Assembly: GCA_902767135.1 (NCBI GenBank)
Contig: CACXGE010000027.1
Location: 20,870-84,869, forward strand
Length of the DNA: 64,000 nt
From: an uncultured Lachnospiraceae bacterium
GTDB taxonomy: Bacteria > Bacillota > Clostridia > Lachnospirales > Lachnospiraceae
Reading direction: 5' to 3'
The notes below the pieces were generated by a model. The model was not told the DNA's origin and ran no database searches. It saw only the letters and a program-made list of their open reading frames with translations. Position 1 is the stretch's first letter; each line of letters begins with the position of its first letter. A program made the position numbers and the translations under genes. Positions 54,480 to 63,113 of this stretch are shown here, piece after piece.

Positions 54480-55796
54480 ATGGGACTAGGAACGTTTAAG
54501 GGGGGTATTCACCCAAACGATGGAAAAAATTTATCCAAAGACAAACCAATCAAAGAAATTTTGCCAAAAGGTGAGTTGGTGTATCCGTTATCCCAACATA
54601 TTGGGGCACCGGCAGTTCCTATTGTAGAGAAGGGACAGCGTGTGTTGGAGGGACAGAAGATTGCCGAAGCACAAGGGTTTGTATCGGCACCTATCTACGC
54701 AACGGTTTCAGGAACCGTAAAGGCAATTGAGCCAAGAAGAGGCGTGGTTGGCAATAAGATCATGTCAATTGTAGTAGAGAATGATGGGTTGTATGAGACG
54801 GTTCAGTATCCGGATCATGGACCCTATGAGAAACTGTCAAAGGATGAAATAAGACAGATTATTCAAGAGGCAGGGATTGTAGGAATGGGGGGAGCTGGTT
54901 TTCCCACCCATGTAAAACTATCACCAAAGGAACCTGAAAAAATTGATTTTGTCATTGCCAATTGTGCAGAGTGTGAACCATACCTTACCTCTGATTACCG
55001 AAGAATGTTAGAGGAACCTGAAAAGTTGGTAGAGGGATTAAAGATTATTCTAAGACTTTTTGATAACGCAAAGGGTATTCTTGCGGTGGAAGACAATAAG
55101 CGGGATTGTATTGAAATATTAGAAAAGCTGACACAAAATGAAGAACGAATTACTGTAAAAGCCTTGAAGACAAAGTATCCTCAAGGGGCAGAAAGACAGT
55201 TAATCTATGCTTCTACCGGAAGAAAAATTAATTCCAAAATGCTTCCGGCAGATGCAGGATGTGTGGTGAATAACGTAGATACCATTGTGGCTGTGTATCA
55301 TGCGGTGGTGGAAGGAAAACCCCTAATGAATCGTATTGTCACGGTAACAGGGAATGCCATAAAAAATCCAAGAAATTTTATCGTAAGAGTTGGAACAAAT
55401 TATGCAGAATTGATAGAGGAAGCAGGAGGGTTTAAAAAGGAGCCTGCCAAGATTGTTTCCGGGGGGCCTATGATGGGATTTGCCATCTTTGAATTGGATT
55501 TACCGGTAACCAAAACAAGTTCCGCGCTTTTGTGTATGACAAAAGATGAGGTAGCGCAGTATGAACCTACCAACTGCATTAACTGCGGAAAGTGTGTGGA
55601 TGTGTGTCCGGGAAGAATTGTACCGTCAAGAGTTGCAGACTATGCGGAGCATCATGATACAGAAAAGTTCCAGAAAGCAAATGGAATGGAGTGTTGTGAA
55701 TGTGGATGCTGCAGTTTTATTTGTCCAGCCAAGAGACCATTGACACAGTCCATTAAGTCTATGAGAAAAATGGTATTGGCAAGCAGAAAAAAATAA
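54480..55796 (+). CDS. rnfC: Rnf complex subunit RnfC
   Basis: Membrane-peripheral NADH-oxidising subunit of the ion-pumping ferredoxin:NAD oxidoreductase. It has GGIHPNDGKN at the start, a flavin/NADH region with GMGGAGFPTHVKL (residues about 135-147) and two 4Fe-4S motifs near the C-terminus: CINCGKCVDVCPG and CCECGCCSFICPA. At 438 residues it is a standard clostridial RnfC without long tail repeats. It begins rnfCDGEAB. Confidence 0.97.
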   Translation: MGLGTFKGGIHPNDGKNLSKDKPIKEILPKGELVYPLSQHIGAPAVPIVEKGQRVLEGQKIAEAQGFVSAPIYATVSGTVKAIEPRRGVVGNKIMSIVVENDGLYETVQYPDHGPYEKLSKDEIRQIIQEAGIVGMGGAGFPTHVKLSPKEPEKIDFVIANCAECEPYLTSDYRRMLEEPEKLVEGLKIILRLFDNAKGILAVEDNKRDCIEILEKLTQNEERITVKALKTKYPQGAERQLIYASTGRKINSKMLPADAGCVVNNVDTIVAVYHAVVEGKPLMNRIVTVTGNAIKNPRNFIVRVGTNYAELIEEAGGFKKEPAKIVSGGPMMGFAIFELDLPVTKTSSALLCMTKDEVAQYEPTNCINCGKCVDVCPGRIVPSRVADYAEHHDTEKFQKANGMECCECGCCSFICPAKRPLTQSIKSMRKMVLASRKK

Positions 55797-55839
55797 AAAA
55801 GATAAATTAGAATTAGAAACAAATAAAGAGGTGATTTTT

Positions 55840-56778
55840 GTGAGTGAATTAAAACATGTATCGTCTTCACCACATATCAGAAGTAAGATAACAACATCAA
55901 ATATTATGCTATTGGTTATTTTTGCATTGATGCCAGCTACCTTGTTTGGGGTCTGGAATTTTGGTATCAGTGCGTTGATGAATATTGTGGTATGTGTGGG
56001 CGTTTCCGTAGGAGCAGAGTTTATTTATGAAAAACTTATGCATAAAAAGGTAACTGTCAATGATTATTCGGCAGCTCTGACAGGTCTGTTGCTGGCTTTG
56101 AATCTGCCGCCAAATGCTACTTGGTGGATGAGTGCGATTGGAAGCTTGTTTGCAATTATCGTTGTAAAACAGTTATTCGGGGGCTTGGGACAGAATTTTA
56201 TGAACCCGGCCTTGGCAGCAAGATGTTTTCTTTTGATTGCCTTTACCGGAAGAATGACAGACTTTACATATGATGGTGTTTCTACAGCTACTCCTCTTGC
56301 ACTTTTAAAGAATGGGGAAAGTGTCAACATCCTGGATATGGTCATCGGTAAAACGGCAGGTACGATTGGTGAAACCAGTGCAGTATTATTGTTAGCGGGA
56401 GCAGCAGTGCTGATTGTATTGGGAGTCATAGACTTGAGAATTCCAGCAAGTTATATTATATCCTTTGTGGTATTTATCGTGATTTTTGGTGGACATGGTT
56501 TTGATTTGAATTATATCGTGGCGCATCTTTCTGGTGGTGGATTAATGTTAGGTGCATTTTTCATGGCCACAGACTATGTAACTTCTCCAATTACATCAAA
56601 GGGACAGATCGTATATGGAATATTATTGGGGATTCTGACCGGAATTTTCCGTCTGTTCGGTGGCTCTGCAGAAGGGGTATCCTATGCCATTATTTTCTGT
56701 AATCTTCTGGTTCCATTAATTGAGAGAGTTACCATGCCAAAGCCTTTTGGTCCAGAGGAAAAGGAGGTGCAGGCATAA
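55840..56778 (+). CDS. rnfD: Rnf complex subunit RnfD
   Basis: Integral membrane subunit with about nine or ten hydrophobic segments and a covalent FMN site at Thr 151 in VSTATPLALL. The start is GTG 55840, eight bases after GAGG; an earlier in-frame GTG at 55831 overlaps the site itself. RnfD is similar to NqrB. It overlaps rnfG by the TAATG junction. Confidence 0.95.
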   Translation: MSELKHVSSSPHIRSKITTSNIMLLVIFALMPATLFGVWNFGISALMNIVVCVGVSVGAEFIYEKLMHKKVTVNDYSAALTGLLLALNLPPNATWWMSAIGSLFAIIVVKQLFGGLGQNFMNPALAARCFLLIAFTGRMTDFTYDGVSTATPLALLKNGESVNILDMVIGKTAGTIGETSAVLLLAGAAVLIVLGVIDLRIPASYIISFVVFIVIFGGHGFDLNYIVAHLSGGGLMLGAFFMATDYVTSPITSKGQIVYGILLGILTGIFRLFGGSAEGVSYAIIFCNLLVPLIERVTMPKPFGPEEKEVQA

Positions 56779-57386
56779 TGAATAAGATTGTAAAAGATGC
56801 TTTCGTGCTTACAGCAATTACTTTGATTTCAGGGGGATTGCTGGGAAGTGTCTATGAGATAACAAAAGAGCCAATTGCGAAACAGGAAGAACTTGCAAAG
56901 CAGGAGGCATACAAAACGGTGCTTCCTAAGGCGGACAGCTTTAAAGAGGTTGCAATGAAAGGGGATGCAGGAGTGAAAATCCCTGCAGCAGCAGGATATA
57001 CAGCTCAGGAAATTACCTCAGTTGCCAGTGGTCTGGACAAAGATGGAAATCAAGTGGGCTTTGTATATACCATTGTCACTAGTGAAGGTTATGGAGGAGA
57101 TATCACTTTCACTATGGGTATCACTTCTGACGGAACGGTCCAGGGGATTGAAATGCTATCCATCAGCGAAACAGCAGGTCTTGGTATGAAAGCGGCAGAA
57201 GATGATTTTAAATCTCAGTACGCAAATAAGAAAGTGGAGAAATTCCAGTACACCAAGACAGGCGCAGTAGAAGAGAATGAAATTGATGCAATAAGTGGTG
57301 CAACCATTACTACCAATGCAGTGACCAATGGAGTGAATGCAGGACTGGCTTACTTTGCAGAAGAAGGAGGAAAAGCTGATGAATAA
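56778..57386 (+). CDS. rnfG: Rnf complex subunit RnfG
   Basis: Membrane-anchored FMN protein: one N-terminal transmembrane helix (about 8-28), then an extracytoplasmic FMN-binding domain. The flavinylated Thr is residue 176 in AISGATITTNAV. ApbE, the flavin transferase, is encoded at the end of the same cluster. At 202 residues it is of usual size. Confidence 0.96.
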   Translation: MNKIVKDAFVLTAITLISGGLLGSVYEITKEPIAKQEELAKQEAYKTVLPKADSFKEVAMKGDAGVKIPAAAGYTAQEITSVASGLDKDGNQVGFVYTIVTSEGYGGDITFTMGITSDGTVQGIEMLSISETAGLGMKAAEDDFKSQYANKKVEKFQYTKTGAVEENEIDAISGATITTNAVTNGVNAGLAYFAEEGGKADE

Positions 57387-58062
57387 GTGTATGGAACGTT
57401 TATTTAATGGATTGGTGAAGGAAAATCCTACCTTTGTGCTTATGTTGGGAATGTGTCCTACCTTGGCGGTAACTACCTCAGCAATGAATGGTTTGGGAAT
57501 GGGACTTACAACTACAGTGGTTTTGATTATGTCAAATCTGATTATTTCCTTATTGCGGAAGGTAATTCCGGATAAGGTACGTATTCCGGCATATATCGTT
57601 ATCATTGCCAGTTTTGTAACCTTGGTTGAACTTTTATTGGAAGGATTTATCCCAACACTGTATTCCGCACTTGGAATCTACATTCCCTTGATTGTTGTCA
57701 ATTGTATTATTTTAGGACGCGCAGAGTCCTACGCTTCGAAAAATTCTCCCGTGGCATCAGCCTTTGATGGTATCGGTATGGGGCTTGGATTTACTGTGGG
57801 TCTTACCAGTATTGGTATGGTAAGAGAGATTCTTGGAGTTGGACAGATTTTTGGTATTCAGATACTACCGTCTTCTTACGAAGGGATGACAATTTTTATT
57901 CTTGCACCTGGAGCATTCTTTGTGCTTGCAGCTTTGACAGCGTTACAGAACAAGGTTAGAAACAGCAAGGGAAAACCAAAGGCAGTGGGATGTTCAGAGG
58001 GCTGCGGAGCGTGTCAGAACACAAGCTGTCTGGGAAAAGAACAGACAAAGGAGGCAAAGTAA
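57379..58062 (+). CDS. rnfE: Rnf complex subunit RnfE with a cysteine-rich C-terminal tail
   Basis: Integral membrane subunit with six hydrophobic segments, paralogous to RnfA. The NPTFVLMLGMCPTLAVTT segment and the LGIYIPLIVVNCIILGRAE segment (core IPLIVVNCI) carry the conserved Cys that binds iron in the RnfA/E pair. An extra tail of about 28 residues contains C-x3-C-x2-C-x4-C (GCSEGCGACQNTSC). The ATG at 57379 lies inside the end of rnfG. Confidence 0.95.
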   Translation: MNKCMERLFNGLVKENPTFVLMLGMCPTLAVTTSAMNGLGMGLTTTVVLIMSNLIISLLRKVIPDKVRIPAYIVIIASFVTLVELLLEGFIPTLYSALGIYIPLIVVNCIILGRAESYASKNSPVASAFDGIGMGLGFTVGLTSIGMVREILGVGQIFGIQILPSSYEGMTIFILAPGAFFVLAALTALQNKVRNSKGKPKAVGCSEGCGACQNTSCLGKEQTKEAK

Positions 58063-58638
58063 ATGAAAGAGTTAATTATTATCGCCATTGGGGCGGCATT
58101 AGTAAATAATGTAGTGTTGAGTCAATTTCTTGGTCTTTGTCCTTTCCTTGGTGTATCAAAGAAAATTGATACTGCAGCAGGTATGGGGGGTGCCATCATT
58201 TTTGTCATCACACTTTCCTCTGCCATAACAAGTTTGATATATACATTTATTTTGGAAAAGACAAATTTGACTTACTTAAGAACCATCGTATTTATTCTGG
58301 TAATTGCAGCATTGGTGCAGTTTGTAGAAATGTTTTTAAAGAAGTCTATGCCGGCACTATATCAGTCGTTAGGAGTATTTCTGCCTTTGATTACAACAAA
58401 CTGTGCAGTGTTGGGAGTTGCAATTACAAATGTACAGAAAGAATATAATATTTTGGAAAGCGTAGTAAACGGATTTGCAACTGCGGTTGGTTTTACCATT
58501 GCAATTGTAATTTTAGCCGGATTGAGAGAACGTATGGAGTATAATGATGTTCCTGAATCGTTTCAAGGAATGCCGATTGTGTTGATTACATCAGGGTTGA
58601 TGGCAATTGCGTTCTTTGGCTTCTCCGGTCTGATTTAA
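58063..58638 (+). CDS. rnfA: Rnf complex subunit RnfA
   Basis: Six-helix membrane subunit. NVVLSQFLGLCPFLGVS and LGVFLPLITTNCAVLG are diagnostic; the cysteines in them match those of RnfE and form the intramembrane iron centre. At 191 residues it is of normal size. It starts directly after the rnfE stop. Confidence 0.97.
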   Translation: MKELIIIAIGAALVNNVVLSQFLGLCPFLGVSKKIDTAAGMGGAIIFVITLSSAITSLIYTFILEKTNLTYLRTIVFILVIAALVQFVEMFLKKSMPALYQSLGVFLPLITTNCAVLGVAITNVQKEYNILESVVNGFATAVGFTIAIVILAGLRERMEYNDVPESFQGMPIVLITSGLMAIAFFGFSGLI

Positions 58639-58651
58639 GGAGGAAAAGGAT

Positions 58652-59443
58652 ATGAATATTACAGGAATTTTAATTGCGGCAGTCGTTGTTGCAGTGATTG
58701 GACTTGTACTGGGACTTTTCCTCGGGGTAGCCGGAGAAAAATTCAAAGTAGAGGTTGATGAAAAGGAAATTGCAGTTCGTAATGAACTTCCTGGCAACAA
58801 TTGTGGTGGCTGTGGTTATGCAGGATGCGACGGATTGGCAGCAGCAATTGCAAAAGGGGAGGCAGAGGTAAATGCCTGTCCGGTTGGCGGAGATGAATGT
58901 GCAAAGAAGATAGGTGCCATTATGGGAGTGGCTGCAGGAGAAGGAAAACAGATGGTTGCCTTTGTAAAGTGTGCAGGAAGTTGTGAAAAGGCGAAAACAG
59001 ACTATGAATACTTTGGAGTAGAAGACTGCAGTATGGTAGAGTTTGTTCCAAATGGGGGACCAAAGAGCTGTAACTATGGATGCTTAGGTTATGGAAACTG
59101 TGTGAAGGCCTGTCCTTTTGATGCAATTCACATTATAGATGGAATTGCCAAGGTGGATAGTGAAAAGTGTAAGGCTTGTAAGAAGTGTATTGCAGCTTGT
59201 CCAAAGCATTTGATTGAGTTGGTGCCAAAAGATGCAAAGCATTTAGTTCAGTGTAGTTCTAAGGACCGTGGACCGGATGTGATGAAGGCTTGTTCTGTTG
59301 GATGTATCGGGTGTAAACTCTGCGAAAAACAGTGCGAAGTGGGTGCCATCACAGTGGAAGACAATATTGCTTATATAGACAGTGAAAAATGTACAAACTG
59401 TGGCAAGTGTGCAGAAAAGTGTCCAAAGAAGATTATTTTATGA
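58652..59443 (+). CDS. rnfB: Rnf complex subunit RnfB
   Basis: Iron-sulfur subunit that accepts electrons from ferredoxin. One N-terminal membrane helix (about 3-25) is followed by the cluster motif NNCGGCGYAGCDGLA with a later CP, and by several ferredoxin-like CxxCxxCxxxCP sets (e.g. CKACKKCIAACP and CTNCGKCAEKCP). At 263 residues it matches other clostridial RnfB proteins. Last gene of the six-gene complex. Confidence 0.97.
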   Translation: MNITGILIAAVVVAVIGLVLGLFLGVAGEKFKVEVDEKEIAVRNELPGNNCGGCGYAGCDGLAAAIAKGEAEVNACPVGGDECAKKIGAIMGVAAGEGKQMVAFVKCAGSCEKAKTDYEYFGVEDCSMVEFVPNGGPKSCNYGCLGYGNCVKACPFDAIHIIDGIAKVDSEKCKACKKCIAACPKHLIELVPKDAKHLVQCSSKDRGPDVMKACSVGCIGCKLCEKQCEVGAITVEDNIAYIDSEKCTNCGKCAEKCPKKIIL

Positions 59444-59472
59444 TTTGACCTAGAAAGTCAGGGAAACAGAGT

Positions 59473-60465
59473 ATGAAAAAGATATATATTGAATTTGTAT
59501 CTATTCTTTCTATTACCGTATACCTTCTTTCGGGTTGCAGTATGAACAGAGATTATAGTGAACAGAAACTTTTTTTTGACACAATCATCACAATCAATAT
59601 ATACAACATAGATGATAAGGCAGTCATGGAGGACTGCCTTATTCTCTGTGAAACATATGAGAAGATGTTCAGCAAAACCATAGAAGGCAGTGATGTATGG
59701 AATATTAATCATGCACAGGGAGAATGGGTGGAAGTGTCAGAAGATACGGTGGAGTTATTGAGGGAAGCAGTGGGGTATTCTAAGTTGACAGATGGAGTGT
59801 TTGACATTACGATTGCTCCATTGACCCAATTGTGGAATGTAAAAGATAACCCAGGGAAACTGCCTTCCCAGGAAGATATTAAGAAAGCGAAAAGCCATAT
59901 CGACTACCGATTGATTGAAATAGATGGCAACAAAGTTCGGTTAAAGGACAAAAAAGCACAGATTGACCTTGGGGGCATTGCCAAAGGATTTATCGCAGAT
60001 AAGCTGGGAGACTTCATCCTATCCCGTGGTGTGAACTCAGCTATGATTAATCTGGGTGGTAATATTAAAGTCATTGGCAGTAAAGTAGATGGAAGTGATT
60101 GGAATATTGGCATACAAAAGCCTTTTGCTGACAGAAATGAAGTGATAGGCAGTGTAAAAGTAAAAGATAAAACAGTGGTTTCTTCTGGAATTTACGAAAG
60201 ATATTTTGAATATGAAGGAAAAATATATCATCATATTATAGACAAGACTACGGGAGCACCATCGGAGAGTGATTTAGAAGGGGTTTCTATTATAGGGGAA
60301 TCGTCAACCACAGCGGATTTCTTGAGTACCACCTGTATTTTGTTAGGATCTGAAAAAGGAATGGAATTGATTGAGAATACAGAAGGAGTAGAGGCTGTGT
60401 TTGTAAAGCGGGATGGCAGTGTGACAAAAAGCAGTGGGGCATTATTAAAAAAGGTATTTGAGTAA
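59473..60465 (+). CDS. apbE: FAD:protein FMN transferase ApbE (lipoprotein)
   Basis: Transfers FMN from FAD onto Thr of RnfG and RnfD. A lipoprotein signal ends in LLSGC (Cys 22), placing it outside the membrane. The family marks are FDTIITINIY, DGVFDITIAPLTQLWN, DLGGIAKGFIADK and MINLGGNIKV. It follows rnfB by 29 bases and probably belongs to the same unit. The length of 330 residues is normal. Confidence 0.95.
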   Translation: MKKIYIEFVSILSITVYLLSGCSMNRDYSEQKLFFDTIITINIYNIDDKAVMEDCLILCETYEKMFSKTIEGSDVWNINHAQGEWVEVSEDTVELLREAVGYSKLTDGVFDITIAPLTQLWNVKDNPGKLPSQEDIKKAKSHIDYRLIEIDGNKVRLKDKKAQIDLGGIAKGFIADKLGDFILSRGVNSAMINLGGNIKVIGSKVDGSDWNIGIQKPFADRNEVIGSVKVKDKTVVSSGIYERYFEYEGKIYHHIIDKTTGAPSESDLEGVSIIGESSTTADFLSTTCILLGSEKGMELIENTEGVEAVFVKRDGSVTKSSGALLKKVFE

Positions 60466-60502
60466 ACTGTTATGAAAAATAGTAGAAAAAAACAAACGAA
60501 TA

Positions 60503-60511
60503 TGATATAAT
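60503..60511 (+). promoter_or_regulatory. Extended -10 promoter upstream of the MBOAT gene
   Basis: TGATATAAT matches TGn-TATAAT exactly. The start point would be near 60518, at the base of the hairpin that follows. Confidence 0.5.
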
Positions 60512-60517
60512 CTAGGG

Positions 60518-60549
60518 CAATAGAAAGTTCTGTGGAGGGCTTTCTATTG
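60518..60549 (+). terminator. Hairpin between apbE and the MBOAT gene
   Basis: CAATAGAAAG and CTTTCTATTG form a ten-base-pair stem with a 12-base loop, followed by TTTT. It may end the rnf-apbE transcript, or be the 5' end of the MBOAT transcript, since the promoter is immediately upstream. Confidence 0.6.
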
Positions 60550-60587
60550 TTTTGTGTAGTGTCAAAAATATAGATTGGAGAGAAATC

Positions 60588-62045
60588 ATGCTTTTTAATT
60601 CTTTGTCATTTGCAGTTTTTCTGCCCATTGTATTCTTACTATATTGGGCAATTCCGGATAAATACAGGTATTTGGTATTGTTTGTAGCCAGTTACTATTT
60701 CTATATGAGTTGGAATGTCAAATACGTAATTTTGATTTTGTTTACCACCGCAATTTCTTATGGATGTGCCTTGGCGTTGGAAAGAGCAAAAGACAGACAG
60801 AAAAGAAAAATTCTGCTTTTTTCCACATTGGTGGCAAGTCTGGGATGCCTTTTCTTTTTTAAGTACTTTAATTTTGCCAGTGAAAGTGTATGTGCAGTGT
60901 TGAATTTGTTTACGATTAAGATACATCCCGTAACCTTACGTCTACTGTTGCCAGTGGGGATTTCTTTTTACACCTTTCAGACCTTAAGCTATGTGATTGA
61001 CGTGTATAGGTCAGAGGTAAAACCAGAACATAATTTTATAAAATATGCTACTTTTATTTCTTTCTTTCCACAGTTGGTAGCAGGTCCCATTGAAAGAACC
61101 AATCATCTTTTGCCTCAGATTGTGGGAAACCATACATTTACCTATGAGGAGGCCAGTTATGGAGTAAAACAGATGGCATGGGGTTACTTTAAGAAAATGG
61201 TGGTAGCGGATACTCTTGCGGTATATGTTGATACGGTGTATCACAACTTATATGCGTATAAAGGGTTTCCTTTGGTGGTAGTATCCTTACTGTTTTCCAT
61301 CCAGATTTATTGTGACTTTTCAGGGTATTCGGATATTGCTATAGGATGTGCAAAGCTGTTTGGCATTGACTTAATGAAAAATTTTGATAGCCCATATTTT
61401 TCAACTTCCATAAAAGAATTTTGGAGAAGATGGCATATATCCCTTTCCACCTGGTTTAAAGATTATGTGTACATACCATTAGGAGGAAACAGGGTGAGCA
61501 AAGCCAGAAATTGTTGGAATCTGTTGGTAACGTTTATGGTGAGTGGATTGTGGCATGGTGCCAACTGGACTTATGTTATCTGGGGTGGGTTACATGGAGT
61601 GATTCAGATATTGGAAAATCTGCTGTTCCCCAAAAAGAAAGGAAAAGCAGATTCTAAAGAAAAAGACAAGTTATTCTTTGGAAAGGTAATCTGGGTATTT
61701 CTATTTACCACTTTTGCGTGGGTTTTCTTTCGGGCGGAAACCTTTGAAGACGCAATCTATGTGATAGGACACATGTTTGATGGAATAGGTCAGCCGGCAG
61801 TATACTTTAGCTTCAGTCAGTTGTATACTTATCTGGGGTTGGATTTACTTACTTTATTGGGGATGATCTGTTCGGTGGCGATTCTCACCGTATTTGATTA
61901 TATATCCTTAAAGAAAGATGTTTTAAAATCTATTGGGCAGCGTAAATTGATGCTGCGCTGGGCAATTTATATATGTTTTATTATCTTTATCATATTTAAT
62001 GTTCCCGTAACTTCAGGCCAGGAGTTTATTTATTTCCAATTTTAA
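60588..62045 (+). CDS. MBOAT family O-acyltransferase (AlgI/DltB-like)
   Basis: 485-residue multi-pass membrane acyltransferase, probably adding acetyl or similar groups to an exported glycan. Family motifs are LPVGISFYTFQTLSYVIDVYR (core GISFYTFQTLSY), PQLVAGPIER, WHISLSTWFKDYVYIPLGGNR (core WFKDYVYIPLGG), and VSGLWHGANWTYVIWG with the catalytic His at residue 323. The ATG at 60588 follows TTGGAGAGAAATC. The gene after it encodes an SGNH-like partner, as in alginate and other O-acetylation systems. The glycan is unknown; no polymer genes are adjacent. Confidence 0.93.
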   Translation: MLFNSLSFAVFLPIVFLLYWAIPDKYRYLVLFVASYYFYMSWNVKYVILILFTTAISYGCALALERAKDRQKRKILLFSTLVASLGCLFFFKYFNFASESVCAVLNLFTIKIHPVTLRLLLPVGISFYTFQTLSYVIDVYRSEVKPEHNFIKYATFISFFPQLVAGPIERTNHLLPQIVGNHTFTYEEASYGVKQMAWGYFKKMVVADTLAVYVDTVYHNLYAYKGFPLVVVSLLFSIQIYCDFSGYSDIAIGCAKLFGIDLMKNFDSPYFSTSIKEFWRRWHISLSTWFKDYVYIPLGGNRVSKARNCWNLLVTFMVSGLWHGANWTYVIWGGLHGVIQILENLLFPKKKGKADSKEKDKLFFGKVIWVFLFTTFAWVFFRAETFEDAIYVIGHMFDGIGQPAVYFSFSQLYTYLGLDLLTLLGMICSVAILTVFDYISLKKDVLKSIGQRKLMLRWAIYICFIIFIIFNVPVTSGQEFIYFQF

Positions 62046-62059
62046 TTGAAAATGGGGAA

Positions 62060-63061
62060 ATGATAGCGGTAGGGAACGATTACGTTTATGGAAAGAAGCA
62101 GGTAAAAAAGAAGATGAAGAAATTTATAAAGAAGATATCAATATTTCTTGGTATATTGGCAGTGATCATAATTCCAGTGGTATGGGGATGTATGAAGTTT
62201 ATCGCACCACAGTATGAACAGGGCTATAATGCCTCCCTTTTGGATAAGGTGGAACGATTGAAAACCTTGCCAGGGGAGAGGATTGTACTGATTGGGAATT
62301 CCAATGTATCTTTCGGATTTCAGTCGGATTTACTAGAAAAGGCATATGGTATACCAGTGGTAAATATGGGACTTCACGGAGGTTTGGGGAATGCATTTCA
62401 TGAAAAAATGGCAAAAATAAATGTACATAAGGGAGACATTTATGTTATCTGTCATCACACCTTTTCAGATAATGGAAAAATAGATGATATAGAGCTGGCG
62501 TGGATTACGTTAGAAAATCATTATGATTTGTATTCTCTGGCAGATAAGAAGGACTATTCTTCCCTCGCAATGGGATTTCCTACTTATATAAAAAAAGTGG
62601 GAGTGCTTTGGGGAATGGGACTGGTAAATCAGGAAGCTAAGAAAAACTATAACGCAGAAACAGATGCCTGTTATTCTAGAGATGCATTTAATGAATATGG
62701 GGATGTGGCGTATGAGAGAGAAGAGGGGACTTTTGTATTTAAAGAACAGCAGCTTCCTGAAATCAATGAAGAATGCATCAAACGCCTGAATGAATTAAAT
62801 GCTTATCTGGAAAGCAAGGGTGCAACTATGGTGGTGGCAGGATATCCTATCGGGGACGGAGAGTTTACTCCTGCGAAGGAAGACTTTATTACATTTCAAA
62901 GGGAATTAGAACAGCAGTTGGACTGTGAAGTGATTTCAGATTATACAGATTATTTTTATGATTACAGTTATTTTTATAATTCCTTTCTGCACCTGACTAC
63001 CCAGGGAGCAAGAATGAGAACGGAACAGCTTATTGAAGATTTAAAAAAAATTATTAGATAG
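62060..63061 (+). CDS. Membrane-anchored SGNH-like protein, likely MBOAT partner
   Basis: 333-residue protein with a single N-terminal membrane anchor (about residues 23-48) and an exported domain. IVLIGNSNVSFGF (Ser 81) resembles block I of SGNH esterases/acyltransferases, and FLHLTTQGARM (His 311) resembles the C-terminal catalytic-His block, as in DltD/AlgX-type proteins. A catalytic Asp three residues before that His is not obvious. The start is uncertain: 62060 is close to GGGG; 62114 (MKKFIKK) is an alternative nearer to the anchor. Position 15 bases after the MBOAT gene supports a joint role. Confidence 0.8.
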   Translation: MIAVGNDYVYGKKQVKKKMKKFIKKISIFLGILAVIIIPVVWGCMKFIAPQYEQGYNASLLDKVERLKTLPGERIVLIGNSNVSFGFQSDLLEKAYGIPVVNMGLHGGLGNAFHEKMAKINVHKGDIYVICHHTFSDNGKIDDIELAWITLENHYDLYSLADKKDYSSLAMGFPTYIKKVGVLWGMGLVNQEAKKNYNAETDACYSRDAFNEYGDVAYEREEGTFVFKEQQLPEINEECIKRLNELNAYLESKGATMVVAGYPIGDGEFTPAKEDFITFQRELEQQLDCEVISDYTDYFYDYSYFYNSFLHLTTQGARMRTEQLIEDLKKIIR

Positions 63062-63084
63062 TGTCACAAAATATCACAGATTGT

Positions 63085-63113
63085 AAGCCCGTAAAGAATT
63101 AATTTACGGGCTT
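63085..63113. terminator. Bidirectional hairpin between the SGNH-like and AP2-like genes
   Basis: AAGCCCGTAAA and TTTACGGGCTT form an 11-base-pair stem. It includes the last codons and the stop of the - strand gene. T-rich bases are present on both sides. Confidence 0.75.

Noticed and set aside
60552..60587. Upstream extension of the MBOAT protein
   Set aside because: The extra residues precede the ribosome-binding site and break the usual hydrophobic N-terminus MLFNSLSFAVFLP.
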